64,000 bases of DNA from Tiliqua scincoides (lineage: Eukaryota; Chordata; Lepidosauria; Squamata; Scincidae). The position numbers and the translations under genes were made by a program. How positions within the stretch are numbered: the first letter of the stretch is position 1; each line of letters starts with the position of its first letter. The notes under the pieces are model-generated. The model was not told where the DNA came from and made no database searches. It saw nothing but the letters and a program-made list of their open reading frames with translations. This document shows, one piece after another, positions 47,401 to 55,592 of this stretch. The stretch spans positions 106,480,807 through 106,544,806 of the forward strand of contig NC_089822.1 of assembly GCF_035046505.1 (NCBI RefSeq), given 5' to 3'.

Positions 47401-50400
47401 GAACTTTTGTGTTGCAGAGAGCTTTTTTTCAAGAATAGACAGTCAGGAGACCATTTCTTGAAGAGTTACGTATCTTTGCCTCTCAAGGATCAATGTGGAG
47501 TCTTATAAAACTGATCAAACTGTGGCATAGTCCATATTCAGGAAACCAGGTTAGGAAAGGGGTTCTGCAAAACATACAAGACGGGCGGATAAATTCACTG
47601 AGGCCTGGCACAACTCTGAAAGATAGCACTTTATTCCAAGAGAAGATACAATCCAGAATACTCTGATCACTAGGCAGTGCCACTGAATTTGACCTGAACT
47701 GTTATTTTACATACTATGAAAGAAGACTCTAGTGTGAATTTGCTGAACTAGAATGTATTGGCAAATTTGATTCGGTTTATTCAGATTATAATCTTATGTA
47801 TGAATCTGTCAAGTCTCTTGTTAAAACTCTATAGGCTGGTGGCCATTACTACATCTTGTGGCATCAAATTCACAATAATTATGTATTATGAAAAGAAATA
47901 CTTTAGTCTAGCCTCCACCTTACATCAGTCAGTTTCGTTAGAATGGATAAGTTCTAGTGTTGTAAGGGCCAAATCCTGAACTCTCTCAGCTCCAGCGCTG
48001 GGTGTTGCAAATGCATCATAAGGCATGTCTGTACGGCACCTGGAGAGGAGAGGCCGCCAGTGTCAGTCAGCACTCTAGCAGCACTGGTCGGCAGTAAGTA
48101 GATACAGGGTGGGGGAAGGCGGGGGAGGTGGTGGGCCTGGGTGGGAGGTGGTGGAACTCCGCTGGATCCTGAAATCTGTGTTGGGCCAGAAAGCCTGACA
48201 CAGAATCTTTCAGGTCTGTGCTGGCAGAATAGCCAGAGCAGACTTGAGAAGCCAGTGGTGTCGCTGGATGCAGTGGTAGCCGTTTTGCTGCACCCATTGG
48301 TGCTACCGGCTTTAGGATTGGGCTGTAAGACGGGAAGAAAAGCCTGTCTATCCACTTTCGTCATACCATGCATGATTTTTTTTTTTTTCTAAACTAAAAA
48401 ACCCCAAATGTTGTGTCCTTTTGTCCTAAGGCTCCTTTTGTAATCCTTTTGGCTGCCTTCTTCTGCACCTTTTTCAGCTCAATAATGTACAATGTACTTC
48501 CTTGAGATGTGGTGACCAAACTGTACACAGTATTCCAAATGTGACTGCATCATAATTTGTGTAGATTTACTGATATTAGTCCTGGAAGGGAAGCTTCCAG
48601 AATGGATTCTCCCATCCAGTGGCTAAAGAGAGCTGTGGGCTTCTAACTTTGTTGGGACCATGTAACAGTGGAAAGAGTTTCCATATCCTCTTACCGTATG
48701 CACTATGGTTCCAGGCCTCTTTGGGCTCCTCTGAATTGCTATGCAACTTCAAAGAAATAAAGCAGTTATCAATGCTTGTTGTTTTCCACCAAACATGGTA
48801 GGTAAACTTCATGACATCTATTAATACGTAGTATTTTTCACATATATATGTTTAATTCATATTACACAATTGGAAGCAGTGTGAAACAGCTTTTCCATTA
48901 CTAATAACGAACGGATAAAGTTTTGCACCTTGTGTGCCATCCACCCCTTACATATTTGTAACCTCATAGAATGTTCAAGTTGGAAGGGACCTTGGAGGTC
49001 ATCCAGACCAACACCCTGCTCAGTGCAGCCATGTGAAGATGTTTACATCTCTTGCATTCAGTCCTCAGGTACTGTTGCTGCAGGGCCATCCTTCCTTGTT
49101 AGTATATGTGGTCCTGCACCAAACATTCATTGCATGTGATAAAGTAAGCAGAAATGGAGGAAGAAGCAGCTGTTTGTAGGATATCTTTTCGCACTGCTAA
49201 TACATTTTGGGTTTCTCACAAGTAGGTCACTGTCTGAGAAAGAAAAAGACAGGCATTCCTGAGGGACATACAGATGAAGAAATACCTTTTCATGAAGAAG
49301 GTCCTGAAAATGTGATTGTACAAACATCCAGTAGAGGTGAGAGGTTTGGGAGGGGGCCAGTGTATGTCTTTATAAACCTGCTTGGGATGGCTGTAGCCGG
49401 ACCCCTGACACTCCATTAACATGTCCATCCAAAACACTATTCTGTCATCTAACTATTGCCTTTAAAACATTTAAAACTTTAAAACAAGGATTGCAGAGGG
49501 CATGGCAGTAATCCAGTGCGGAAGTAACTAAGGAACATGTTAGTGGGGCAAGGTTTTCCTGCTGTAGCTAAGGTGGCAATTAGTTTATGATAGTAAAAGA
49601 CACTCTTAGGCCATCAAAGTGACCTTCAGGATCCAGTGAAGTTGTTGGAATGAGCACAGCCCCAGACCTGTGCACTTGCCCCTACAAGGAAGTGCAACTC
49701 CTTCTACAGCAAGATCTGTATATCCAGACATATCCAGACAGTAGTATATGCTGGATATGTACAGCATATCCAGACAGTAGAACCAACAGCACCTCCACCT
49801 CTTTGGATTTAAATGTGAGCTTTTTTAGCCCTTATCACTGCCAGAATTGACTTGTGCCAATCACTGATTCAAGGTACCCACCATTTCCTTGATAAGCAGT
49901 AGAAACAAAAGGTAGAACTGTGTGATCAGCATATTGATATCCATGTTATCAGCAGAATGACTACTCATACTTTCGGGTGACCTTTTGCAGCTGTTTCATG
50001 GAGCATGTAAGATGGAACCTTGTAGCACCCAATTGACCAAAGAACACGTGTTCCAGTACCACATTTTGGCTACAGTCTGCAAAGCAGAGAATGCAAAACA
50101 ACTCTTGCTTTTCCAATATTGACACGTTTGCTAATATGACTTACATTTTGTATGAATATTCAGTTTGAAAGAGAGATCATCCAGTTCACTTCAAGCACAT
50201 GAAGATGTTGTCTCCCTGGCACTCGCTCCTCAGGCAGAATTGCTGCAGGGCCACTGTTCCTTGTTTGTATACTTGTGGTCCTGCACCGCAACATCACAGC
50301 AGTCGCGTGTAATGTAATAAGTAGAAATAGAGTAAGAAGCACTTTCTTTCAGGATAACTTTACTAATATGTTTTAGATTCACTGCAATCTGAGTGTTTTT

Positions 50401-53400
50401 TCCTCTTCTATTTGTTAGAGAATCCCCCCAACGATGAAAGTGCATCTAATCATGGACCAACGTCTGAGCCAGAGAATAAAAAAACATTCAGTAGTGAAGG
50501 TGAGGACCCAGGGTGGGAGACATATGTATATCTTTATCAATCTAGTTAGGTTGTCTGAGGTTGGATTGCTGAAACTCCTTTGACACTTCTATCAAAACAC
50601 CTAAAATTATGTGCTATGTTTTTATACTTTTGGTCCTGCATCACAACATTGCAACAAATGCATGTGATGTAGTAAGTAGAAATAAAGAAGCACTTTTTTA
50701 AAAAAAGGATATCTTCACTTTGCTTATACAGGGGGACCCCTGTATCTGCAGATTCACTTATCCACGGACTAGGTCCACGGCCCCCCTTTGCTCCCCTGCC
50801 AGAGGCAAGGGAAACTCTGCTCCCCTCACCTCCAGAGGTCTTCTGAGCCCAGCAAAGGCCGCGGATGTCCGACCACGGGCTCAGACTGAGCCTTACAGGC
50901 AAAAAAAAAACACAACTTCTGGTTTCCTCAGAAGTTGGCTTCCCTGGAACTCCTAATGCCTTATAAGGTATTAAAAAGTGAGTTCTGGTTCCTGAGGAAA
51001 CTGGAAGTTGCGTTTTTTTTTCCCCCTGTAAGGCTCAGTCTCAGCCCAGCAGAGGCCGTGGACGGATATCCGCAGCCTCTGCTGGGCTCAGAGAACCCAC
51101 TGCAAGTGAAGGGAGCGGAGGGTTTGGGGGAGGTATTCACCCATATCAGCAGTTTCACCTAACCCGGAGGGGTTTTGGAACAGAACCCCTGCGGATATGG
51201 GAGCACGCCTGTATATTTTGGATTCACTGCAAATTAAGCACTTTTTCTCTCCTAGAGAATCCTGAGAATCACATCGATGAAAGCAAGCCTAGTCATGGAC
51301 TAGTCAGGTTAGAGAATCCTGAGAATCACATCGATGAAAGCAAGCCTAGTCATGGACTAAAGTCTGAGAGAGAGAATAAGAAAACATCCAGTAGTGAAGG
51401 TGAGGAGCTAGGGGTGGGAAACAGCTGTATGTCTAATATATCTAGTTCGGTTGCTAACACTCCACTGACTTTTCTGTCACAAACACCCTAATATTTCTTG
51501 AATGTGTTATCTCTAAATCAGAGGTTTCCAAACTTTGCAGTGCTGCGACCCACCTTGCAGTGGGTTGCAATGCTCCTGATGGTGCTGGAGGCCGCCCCTA
51601 GCTCGGCGACTAACTCTACAGGCCTCTGCAGCCCTTGGAATGGTCCTCAGAAGGTTCTGTAAGCTACTTCCAGATTTTGGAAGCAAACTGGAAGTGGCAT
51701 ATGGTGGCTTTTGAGGGCCATTCTGAGGCCTGCAGAGGCCTGTAGAGTGGGTTGCCATGCTGAGGTAGGCCTCTGGAAGCTCCAGGAAGTAATGGGGCTT
51801 CTGGCATGGCTCTGTGTGAAGCTGAACCAACTCAAGGGCAGGAGGGAGGGCCCAGATCGCAACTCGCTGTGCTTGGGCTCGCAAACCACCAGTGGATCAC
51901 GACCCACACTGCTCTAAATCATTTTTCATGGATTGCAGAGAGCACTGCAGCAATCCAGTCTGGAAAGAACTAACAGTGCAATTCTAACTTGCACTGGAAC
52001 AGGCAGGCTAGTGGGCCTGCGCTGTGTCCATTGCACGTTTGGGCCCGACTGTGGCTCAGCCAGGAGAAAGGGGAAATTTTTACCCTTACCCTGGAGAGAA
52101 ACGCAGTGGCTCCAATGGGTCTACTCAGATCTATGCCACCTGAAGAGGTAGTGCCAGAAGCCGCTCCACGCTGCCTGGGAACGGGGGCTAGGATCTGGCA
52201 TAACTGCCCCGCCTCCTGCTCCCCACCTGCCTGTGGCCCACCCTCATCCTACTCCAAAACGCTTTCCTCCCGCCTCCTCCCTACCCTCTGCCCACCCCCG
52301 ATCCCTGCACCAGCCAAGCTCAGTCGGTGCGGACTTACTGTTCCTTGCCGCTGTGGAGGCTGGATTTGGCCTCTGTGGTCCAGCACACCTTACTCTCATG
52401 GAAGCACAAACGTGCTTCCAGGACATTAGGATTAGGACATGACATTAGGAAATGTACGACATTAGGTCGTACATTTGCGACCCTCCCATTAGGATTGTGC
52501 TCTAAGAAACTTCTAAGTGAGGTCAGATCTGCTTACTGTAGCTATGGTAACAACTAGTAAACTAGATGGAAGAAGGCACTGAATGTGCTGCAATAAATAG
52601 AAAGAAGCACTTTCTTTTAGGGCAACTTTTCACTTTGCTAATGTTTTGGGTGTCTTGCAAGTTGGTTACTGTTTGTCTCTTTATTTCTCAGATCTTTCTG
52701 AGAAGCCTTCAGATGAATTTATACCTCTTAGTGAAACAGTCTCTGCATTAGAGACTATGAAAACATGCAGCACAGAAGATGAGAGGTTTGGGTGGGGGCA
52801 GGTATATGTCTTTATAAATCTAGTTGGGTGGCTGCAGCTGGATTGCTGACACTCCATTGACATTTCCATCACAAATGCCCTCATTTCTTGTACCTTGTCC
52901 AATTCTGGGCACCAAACTTTAGGAAGAATGCAGTCAAACTGGAGTGGGTTCAGGGAAGAGCAATTAGGATGATCAGAGGGCTGGAAAACAAGACCTACAA
53001 GGAAAGGCTGAGGAAATTTGATTTGTTTAACCTGGAGAAGAGAGGGCTGAAAGGGAATATGATAGCACTCTTCAGATATCTGAAGGACTGTCATATGGAA
53101 GAAGTGGCAGCTCTCAGAGTGAAGTCAGTCCCAGTCAGGTTATCGAAGGGGTTGTTACTCTCTTGCACCCATCGTAGAAAATATATGACTTCCTCTGTAG
53201 TATTGCCCTGTGGGAGAAAATGCAGCGGGGGTGGGGGTAGAAAAACGAACCATGGCAAAAAAAAATTTGGCGCCCCTCCACTGCTCCTCTAAACATATTT
53301 TTAGCTCCTCATTACTACTTTTTATTCAAAAACCTTTTATGCCATTAAAGGTTTACTACTACTACTACTACTATTGAAAAACCTGTTGGGAAACCGCTAC

Positions 53401-53512
53401 GTTCACCTGCTTTGTAATGACCAGTGTGCTCTTAAGCAGCATTGTGGCATAGACTTCAGTTTATACATTAGTGTGGGTTTCTATTGCAGATATGACCACA
53501 CCTGAAAGCTGA
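34203..53512 (+). CDS. CD58-like (LFA-3-like) CD2-family receptor, whole gene
   Basis: Predicted type I membrane adhesion receptor. Coding exons: 34203-34293, 36548-36844, 44531-44800, 47252-47350, 49226-49336, 50419-50499, 51256-51399, (52692-52778, optional) and 53490-53512. Skipping the optional exon gives 371 residues. The order is signal peptide; Ig domain 1 with ITWKK and DSGNLTIRD but no B/F-strand disulfide; Ig domain 2 with four cysteines (LACTI, HVNC, YITC, LKTC); transmembrane helix; long tail. The cysteine-free first domain and four-cysteine second domain are typical of CD58 and CD2. CD58 fits best; CD48 or another CD2-family member is possible. All introns are phase 1, usual for Ig genes. 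The tail is far longer than the short mammalian CD58 tail as I recall it and has no tyrosine motif. Confidence 0.85.
34512..34861 (+). repeat. Tandem array, four units of about 77-93 bp
   Basis: Units begin at 34512, 34605, 34696 and 34773. Each reads AGCCCAATCCTATGCGTGTC, then AGAAGTAAGTCCCATCAGAG, then GGGGCTTACTCCCAGG and AAGTGTGGATAGGATTGCAG. Dispersed single units occur elsewhere (about 11790-11875, 19205-19295, 46770-46870). In intron 1 of the CD58-like gene. Confidence 0.85.
35150..35330. mobile_element. Harbinger-like MITE, short type
   Basis: GGGCCTGTCCAGCTTTCCAG at the left, GGAAAGTTGGATAGGATTGGGCC at the right, with the family interior (GAGCATGCGCTGCATCCTGG). Confidence 0.65.
35447..35473. 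repeat. (CT)n microsatellite
   Basis: Near-pure CT dinucleotide run in CD58-like intron 1. Confidence 0.95.
35640..35840 (-). mobile_element. MIR-like SINE
   Basis: Reverse copy with AAGGAGCTCAGGGTGGTGTA, GGATTTGAACCTGGATCTTCC (a tRNA-like B box in reverse). Same family as 53845-54062. Confidence 0.65.
35962..36140 (+). mobile_element. MIR-like SINE
   Basis: Forward copy: GTGTCATGGTTCAGGAATTG head, AGACCTGGAAGATCCAGGTTC B-box region, CTCTCAGCCTCACAGGGTTG core. Confidence 0.65.
36548..36844 (+). CDS. CD58-like exon 2 (Ig V-type domain 1)
   Basis: Residues 31-129. Encodes EGEDITLSAEF (B strand without the usual Cys), ITWKKE (C strand), RAGIDQDSGNLTIRDIS (D-E strands) and GGRYMGE, where the usual F-strand YxC is replaced by YMG. 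Sequons NLT and NGS are present. The ligand-binding face of CD2-family proteins lies in this domain. Acceptor CCTAG, donor TTAG/GTATGT. Confidence 0.9.
36950..37768 (+). mobile_element. CR1 LINE, 3' 0.8 kb with open frame
   Basis: Encodes 210 uninterrupted residues of the CR1 C terminus (KANSMLGIIRKGIENKT, VRPHLEYCVQFWSPHLKK, LFTLSHNTRTRGHPLKL) and ends in the octamer tail GTTCTTATGTTCTTAT. 5' truncated but open, so a fairly recent insertion. In CD58-like intron 2. Confidence 0.92.
38474..38604 (+). mobile_element. 5S-rRNA-derived SINE, copy 3
   Basis: GCCCGATCTCATCTGATCTC through GGGTGCTGTAGGCTT, then the LINE-A tail. 5' end slightly shorter than the copy at 56571. In CD58-like intron 2. 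Confidence 0.85.
39228..39770. mobile_element. Harbinger-like MITE, long GC-rich type
   Basis: CAATCCAATCCTGAGCTGCC at the left, GAGCACAGGATTGGGCTCTC at the right; shares CACTTTACCGCCAACC and TGCCTTACGGCACGTTTG-like blocks with 11286-11782. CpG-rich, which can mimic a promoter. Confidence 0.65.
41126..43581. mobile_element. hAT-type element, middle layer
   Basis: CAGTGGTCTCCCAACTTTGC at the left, GTTTGGAGACCCCCCTG at the right; flanks CACTAGGC and CTCTAGGC match at 7 of 8. Only its ends (to about 41160, and from about 43303) are its own sequence. Confidence 0.75.
41165..43302 (+). mobile_element. L2-type LINE, 3' 2.1 kb, innermost layer
   Basis: Encodes KPTLDSAVLDNYRPVSNI, FQSGFRPGFGTETALV, LLVLLDLSAAFDTIDHGILL, LRCGVPQGSILSPMLFNIYM, YADDTQLYLSF, then RLDYCNALYVGLPLKTV and ARNRAFSVVAPTLWNSLP. 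The YADD catalytic core is intact. One in-frame TGA at 42001-42003 and frameshifts near 41310, 42500 and 42793 disable it. Ends GGTAAAAATAAAG(TTA)n. 5' truncated. CR1-superfamily; L2 fits best. Confidence 0.88.
43778..44389. mobile_element. hAT-type element (family 5)
   Basis: CAGGGATCTCCAAACTTTTC at the left, GGTTTGGAGACCCGTG at the right; flanks GACTGGAT and GACTAGAT match at 7 of 8. The purine-rich interior has no transposase. It sits about 140 bp before CD58-like exon 3. Confidence 0.8.
44531..44800 (+). CDS. CD58-like exon 3 (Ig C2-type domain 2)
   Basis: Residues 130-219. Four cysteines in LACTI, HVNC, YITC and SISLKTC give the double-disulfide pattern of CD2/CD58 second domains. Sequons NCT, NYT and NNS. 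Acceptor CCACCAG, donor AGAG/GTAAGT. Intron 2 before it is about 7.7 kb and carries most of the large transposon nest. Confidence 0.92.
44801..45855. other. CD58-like intron 3, unassigned
   Basis: No exon or named repeat. A C-run (45475-45486) and purine-rich sequence give long chance frames on the minus strand. Confidence 0.45.
45856..46215. mobile_element. hAT-type MITE (family 1), perfect target duplication
   Basis: Flanked by CCTTAGTC at 45848-45855 and 46216-46223. 360 bp, the same length as the copy at 5908. Confidence 0.92.
46620..46995. mobile_element. hAT-type MITE (family 6), perfect target duplication
   Basis: Flanked by GGCTAGTA at 46612-46619 and 46996-47003. Ends CAGGGGTGCTCACAC and TGAGCACCCCTG. 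The interior holds two inverted blocks of the AGTAAG-CCCATTGAGT repeat seen in the 34512 array. Confidence 0.9.
47252..47350 (+). CDS. CD58-like exon 4 (transmembrane)
   Basis: Residues 220-252. A charged stalk (LEERGR) is followed by a 21-residue hydrophobic helix, about residues 229-249 (starting IIILLSVAVL, ending IVFLW), then the stop-transfer lysines EKK. Acceptor TTTTTAAG, donor AAAG/GTATGC. Confidence 0.9.
47765..48560 (-). mobile_element. Old CR1 LINE, split by a Harbinger MITE
   Basis: Reverse CR1 sequence at 47765-47965 (GGCTGGTGGCCATTACTACA) and 48326-48560 (CTTGAGATGTGGTGACCAAA, CAGTATTCCAAATGTGACTG). More diverged than the other CR1 copies. Confidence 0.7.
47966..48325. mobile_element. 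PIF/Harbinger-like MITE
   Basis: TAA flanks at 47963-47965 and 48326-48328. Ends GGGCCAAATCCTGAAC and TTAGGATTGGGCTG. 360 bp, inserted into CR1. Confidence 0.8.
48960..49050 (-). mobile_element. CR1-like 3' end fragment
   Basis: CATAGAATGTTCAAGTTGGA, GGGACCTTGGAGGTCATCCA and ACACCCTGCTCAGTGCAG is the usual CR1 3' end in reverse. It lies at the upstream edge of tail unit 1. Confidence 0.6.
49226..49336 (+). CDS. CD58-like exon 5 (tail unit 1)
   Basis: Residues 253-289; 111 nt. Begins GHCLRKKKTG, a juxtamembrane basic patch, then an acidic stretch (DEEIPFHEEGPEN). First of four tail exons in duplicated units. The acceptor is a tandem AAG-TAG, so use of the upstream AG would add one Val. Donor AGAG/GTGAGA. 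Confidence 0.85.
50419..50499 (+). CDS. CD58-like exon 6 (tail unit 2)
   Basis: Residues 290-316; 81 nt. Encodes ENPPNDESASNHGP and SEPENKKTFSSE. Its 3' half is nearly the same as exon 7 (ENKKT.SSE followed by GTGAGG), showing that the two exons are duplicates. Hydrophilic, Ser- and Glu-rich, no tyrosine. Confidence 0.85.
50729..51211. mobile_element. Tc1/mariner-like MITE
   Basis: TA flanks (50727-50728, 51212-51213); ends CAGGGGGACCCCTGTATCTG and GGATATGGGAGCACGCCTG. GC-rich palindromic centre (GGCCGCGGATGTCC). Inserted in the intron part of tail unit 3, upstream of exon 7. Confidence 0.7.
51256..51399 (+). CDS. CD58-like exon 7 (tail unit 3, internally duplicated)
   Basis: Residues 317-364; 144 nt. 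A 19-codon block beginning ENPENHIDESKPSHGL occurs twice, with a 57-bp period (copies start at 51254 and 51311), then SERENKKTSSSE. The second copy is preceded by GGTTAG, which could act as an internal acceptor and would remove one repeat. Acceptor TCCTAG, donor GAAG/GTGAGG. Confidence 0.85.
51519..51911. mobile_element. hAT-type MITE (family 7), perfect target duplication
   Basis: Flanked by CTCTAAAT at 51511-51518 and 51912-51919. Ends CAGAGGTTTCCAAAC and GACCCACACTG. 393 bp, between tail exons 7 and 8. Confidence 0.9.
51974..52502. mobile_element. PIF/Harbinger-like MITE, long type
   Basis: TAA flanks at 51971-51973 and 52503-52505. Ends CAGTGCAATTCTAAC and TTAGGATTGTGCTC; C-rich interior like 6370-7013. 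Confidence 0.75.
52692..52849 (+). CDS. CD58-like exon 8 (tail unit 4, donor lost; optional or alternative terminal exon)
   Basis: By alignment to the other units the exon would span 52692-52778 (87 nt, in phase), encoding LSEKPSDEFIPLSE and TMKTCSTE. Where exons 5-7 have GAG/GT the sequence reads GAAG then ATGAGA: the donor G is now A. With no GT the frame runs on for 23 residues to TGA at 52847-52849. It may be skipped (exon 7 joins the last exon in phase) or serve as an alternative C terminus, giving 416 residues. No polyadenylation signal is obvious just after it. Confidence 0.55.
52870..53170 (+). mobile_element. Old CR1 LINE fragment
   Basis: Encodes YLVQFWAPNFRKNAV and ERLRKFDLFNLEKRGLKG, a CR1 C-terminal stretch clearly diverged from the copies at 36950 and 55593. 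In the last CD58-like intron. Confidence 0.75.
53352..53373. repeat. (TAC)n microsatellite
   Basis: Short trinucleotide run following an AT-rich LINE/SINE-like tail. Confidence 0.85.
53490..53512 (+). CDS. CD58-like terminal coding exon
   Basis: Acceptor TATTGCAG, phase 1, encoding DMTTPES then TGA at 53510-53512. Fits in phase to exon 5, 6, 7 or (hypothetically) 8. Short, so the call rests on phase, acceptor quality and position. Confidence 0.65.
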
Positions 53513-54330
53513 ACAAAGCAACATCAACACCAAAGAGAGAATTCATGTACTGTGGAGCCTTCAGTATGCACACCAGTGTTGCTCTGCTTTTTTTGTGGGT
53601 TCATTAATTATGGAGATGGTCTTTATTATTGGCCCAGTAGTATTTATTTTCTCCTGAGAAAGAGATGCACTCACTTTTTGCACTGAAGTTTTGAAGGTGG
53701 ATAGATGTTTGTTGATGGGATTTTCAAAAAACATTTTATACATTTTTAGACCTTTGGGCCAAGACAAGTCTGAAGTTGGTGAACGACAATTGAGGAAACT
53801 GGTGCGATTGAGATTCCCACAGGAAACTCTTCTATTGCTTAATTTTTCACATTTTTATACCAGCCTTCCTCCAAGGAGCTCAGGATGGTGTATATAGTTC
53901 CTTCTCTCCTTTTGGCCTCACAACAACCATGTGAGGTAGGTGAGGCTGAGTGACAGTGACTGACCCAAGGTCACCCAGGAAGCTTCATGGCTGAGTGTGG
54001 ATTTGAACCTGGATCTTCCAGGTCTAAGTACAGCTCCTGAATTGCTACACCAACCTGGCTCTCATATATCTCTGAAGTTCAGTCTCGGTTTCAGTGTGAA
54101 TGCTCCAACAAGAAAGCAAGACAAAAGAACAGCTACAAGCTACATTGTTCACAAAGATCTGAATATTACCAAGAATCGCAAAGAGTTTTACAGACAAAAT
54201 AACTGTAGATTTGTATTAATGTGCAATTATTTTGTCAGTAAAAGATTGTACTGTAGCTGACACATTGTATTCAGCGGTTCTCAGGATCTTCATGATTGAA
54301 ATGTCAAATAAAATGTTCTCTTCATAATGT
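53513..54330 (+). other. CD58-like 3' UTR (predicted)
   Basis: Runs from the TGA to near AATAAA at 54307-54312; a second AATAAA at 54618-54623 could give a longer form. A MIR-like SINE (about 53845-54062) is embedded in it. No other coding content seen. Confidence 0.5.
53845..54062 (-). mobile_element. MIR-like SINE in the predicted 3' UTR
   Basis: TTTATACCAGCCTTCCTCCA, AGGAGCTCAGGATGGTGTAT, then GGATTTGAACCTGGATCTTC and a reverse tRNA-like head ending ACACCAACCTGGC. Copies at 35640 and 35962. Confidence 0.7.
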
Positions 54331-55592
54331 AGAAAATACTTGTACTTTTTGGTATCATCAGAATGTCATGCTTTGGTTTCACGTTTAATTCTCATGTTTA
54401 GATGAAAATGTAATGAAGCGTTTCTACTGTTCTACTCCAGTGGAGGGCTGAGCAAAACAATTAATCCTGTACAGACCCCTGTCCCTCAGCATGGTTCTCT
54501 TTCCATATTGCTGCCATTTGTGTCAATCTCCTTTCCCCCTTCCGTACCTGTGTCTGATAAGTCCAGTTGCAAAATCATGATTTGTATCTAACAAGAGGAA
54601 TTTTTAAAATACATGGAAATAAACTCTGTATTATACTATCATTAAATGATAGTAATAAATATACTAATGCTTAGTGTTTGTACATCATTTTTAAAATGTG
54701 CAGAGCATTTCCCATGTATTATTTTGAGGTAAAATAAATTAAGGATTTTAAAAACAGATATTCTAGATGGCATTTTACTTTACTACTGTTGGTGTGACAG
54801 TGAATGCTTTTGGTTGCAAAGGTATAGAAATGGATAAAAAGTATTACTTCTGCTTTTGCTGTGCACATGAGCGACAGCAACCTTGTCTTCCTGAAGGGGA
54901 TACATACACATTCTCTGTATAGTGTAGAACAGCTATTTTCAACCACTGTGCTGCAAATGGTCCACAGGTGTGCCACGGGAGTTTGGGGGAGGGTCATATA
55001 TTAGTAGGACATTTGAGGGATATGAGCCCCTAGCCAGAAGTGTGATGTGCCTTGCCAATTGCCAAAAAACTGATGGTGTGTCTTGACAGTTTTGGGCCTT
55101 GTCAGTGTGCCATGAAATGAAAAAAGATGAAAATTTCTGGTCTGGAGTTGTAAAGTGGAGTTATTCCCAATGGCATGGGGAAATGCGAGAAGAGGGAAAT
55201 TTATGAAGCTGTATGTGCTCTGCAAGGAAACTTTGAATCAAAATATTGGTTTGCTTTCCTTGAAGTACAGTATGGAAAGGATCAGTAGGGGCTTCTCAAT
55301 GTGAGGATGTTGATTCCCCAGAAACACTTGATATCAAACTTATTCCTGCTTTTCACTTTGAATGAGGTACTGCATAGGAAGACTGTGGCACCTGGGCCTC
55401 AGTCCAAGATCTCTGCACCCATTTTACACTGTGCCTTGGATGCAGGGGAGAATCCATCAAGAAGTTATAATAAAAGGGGCAGCTTCCTGTTTGTTTTCTC
55501 ATCTTATACAATGATCTTGTTTTTCACAACCAGCTCAGAAGAATGTGAGTTGATAATGGTCATGGCTGTCCCGCTCTATGATGGGGAGTATT
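54330..55592. other. Intergenic, nothing recognised
   Basis: Downstream of the CD58-like gene. A part around 54935-55090 (GTGTGCCACGGGAG and GTGTGCCATGAAATG) may be a decayed DNA transposon; ends not resolved. Confidence 0.4.

Larger units (their letters stand above)
49030..52900 (+). repeat. Four tandem exon-intron units encoding the receptor tail
   Basis: Units lie about 49030-49480, 50170-50625, 50650-51500 and 52580-52900. Each has AGTAGAAAT...AAGAAGCAC then GGATATCTTTTCACTTTGCT-like sequence before the exon, and after it GTGAGAGGTTTGGG, TATGTCTTTATAAATCTAG, TGGCTG, GCTGACACTCCATTGACA. The similarity covers introns as well as exons, so whole genomic blocks were copied. Units 3 and 4 are pushed apart by three DNA transposons. 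Confidence 0.85.
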
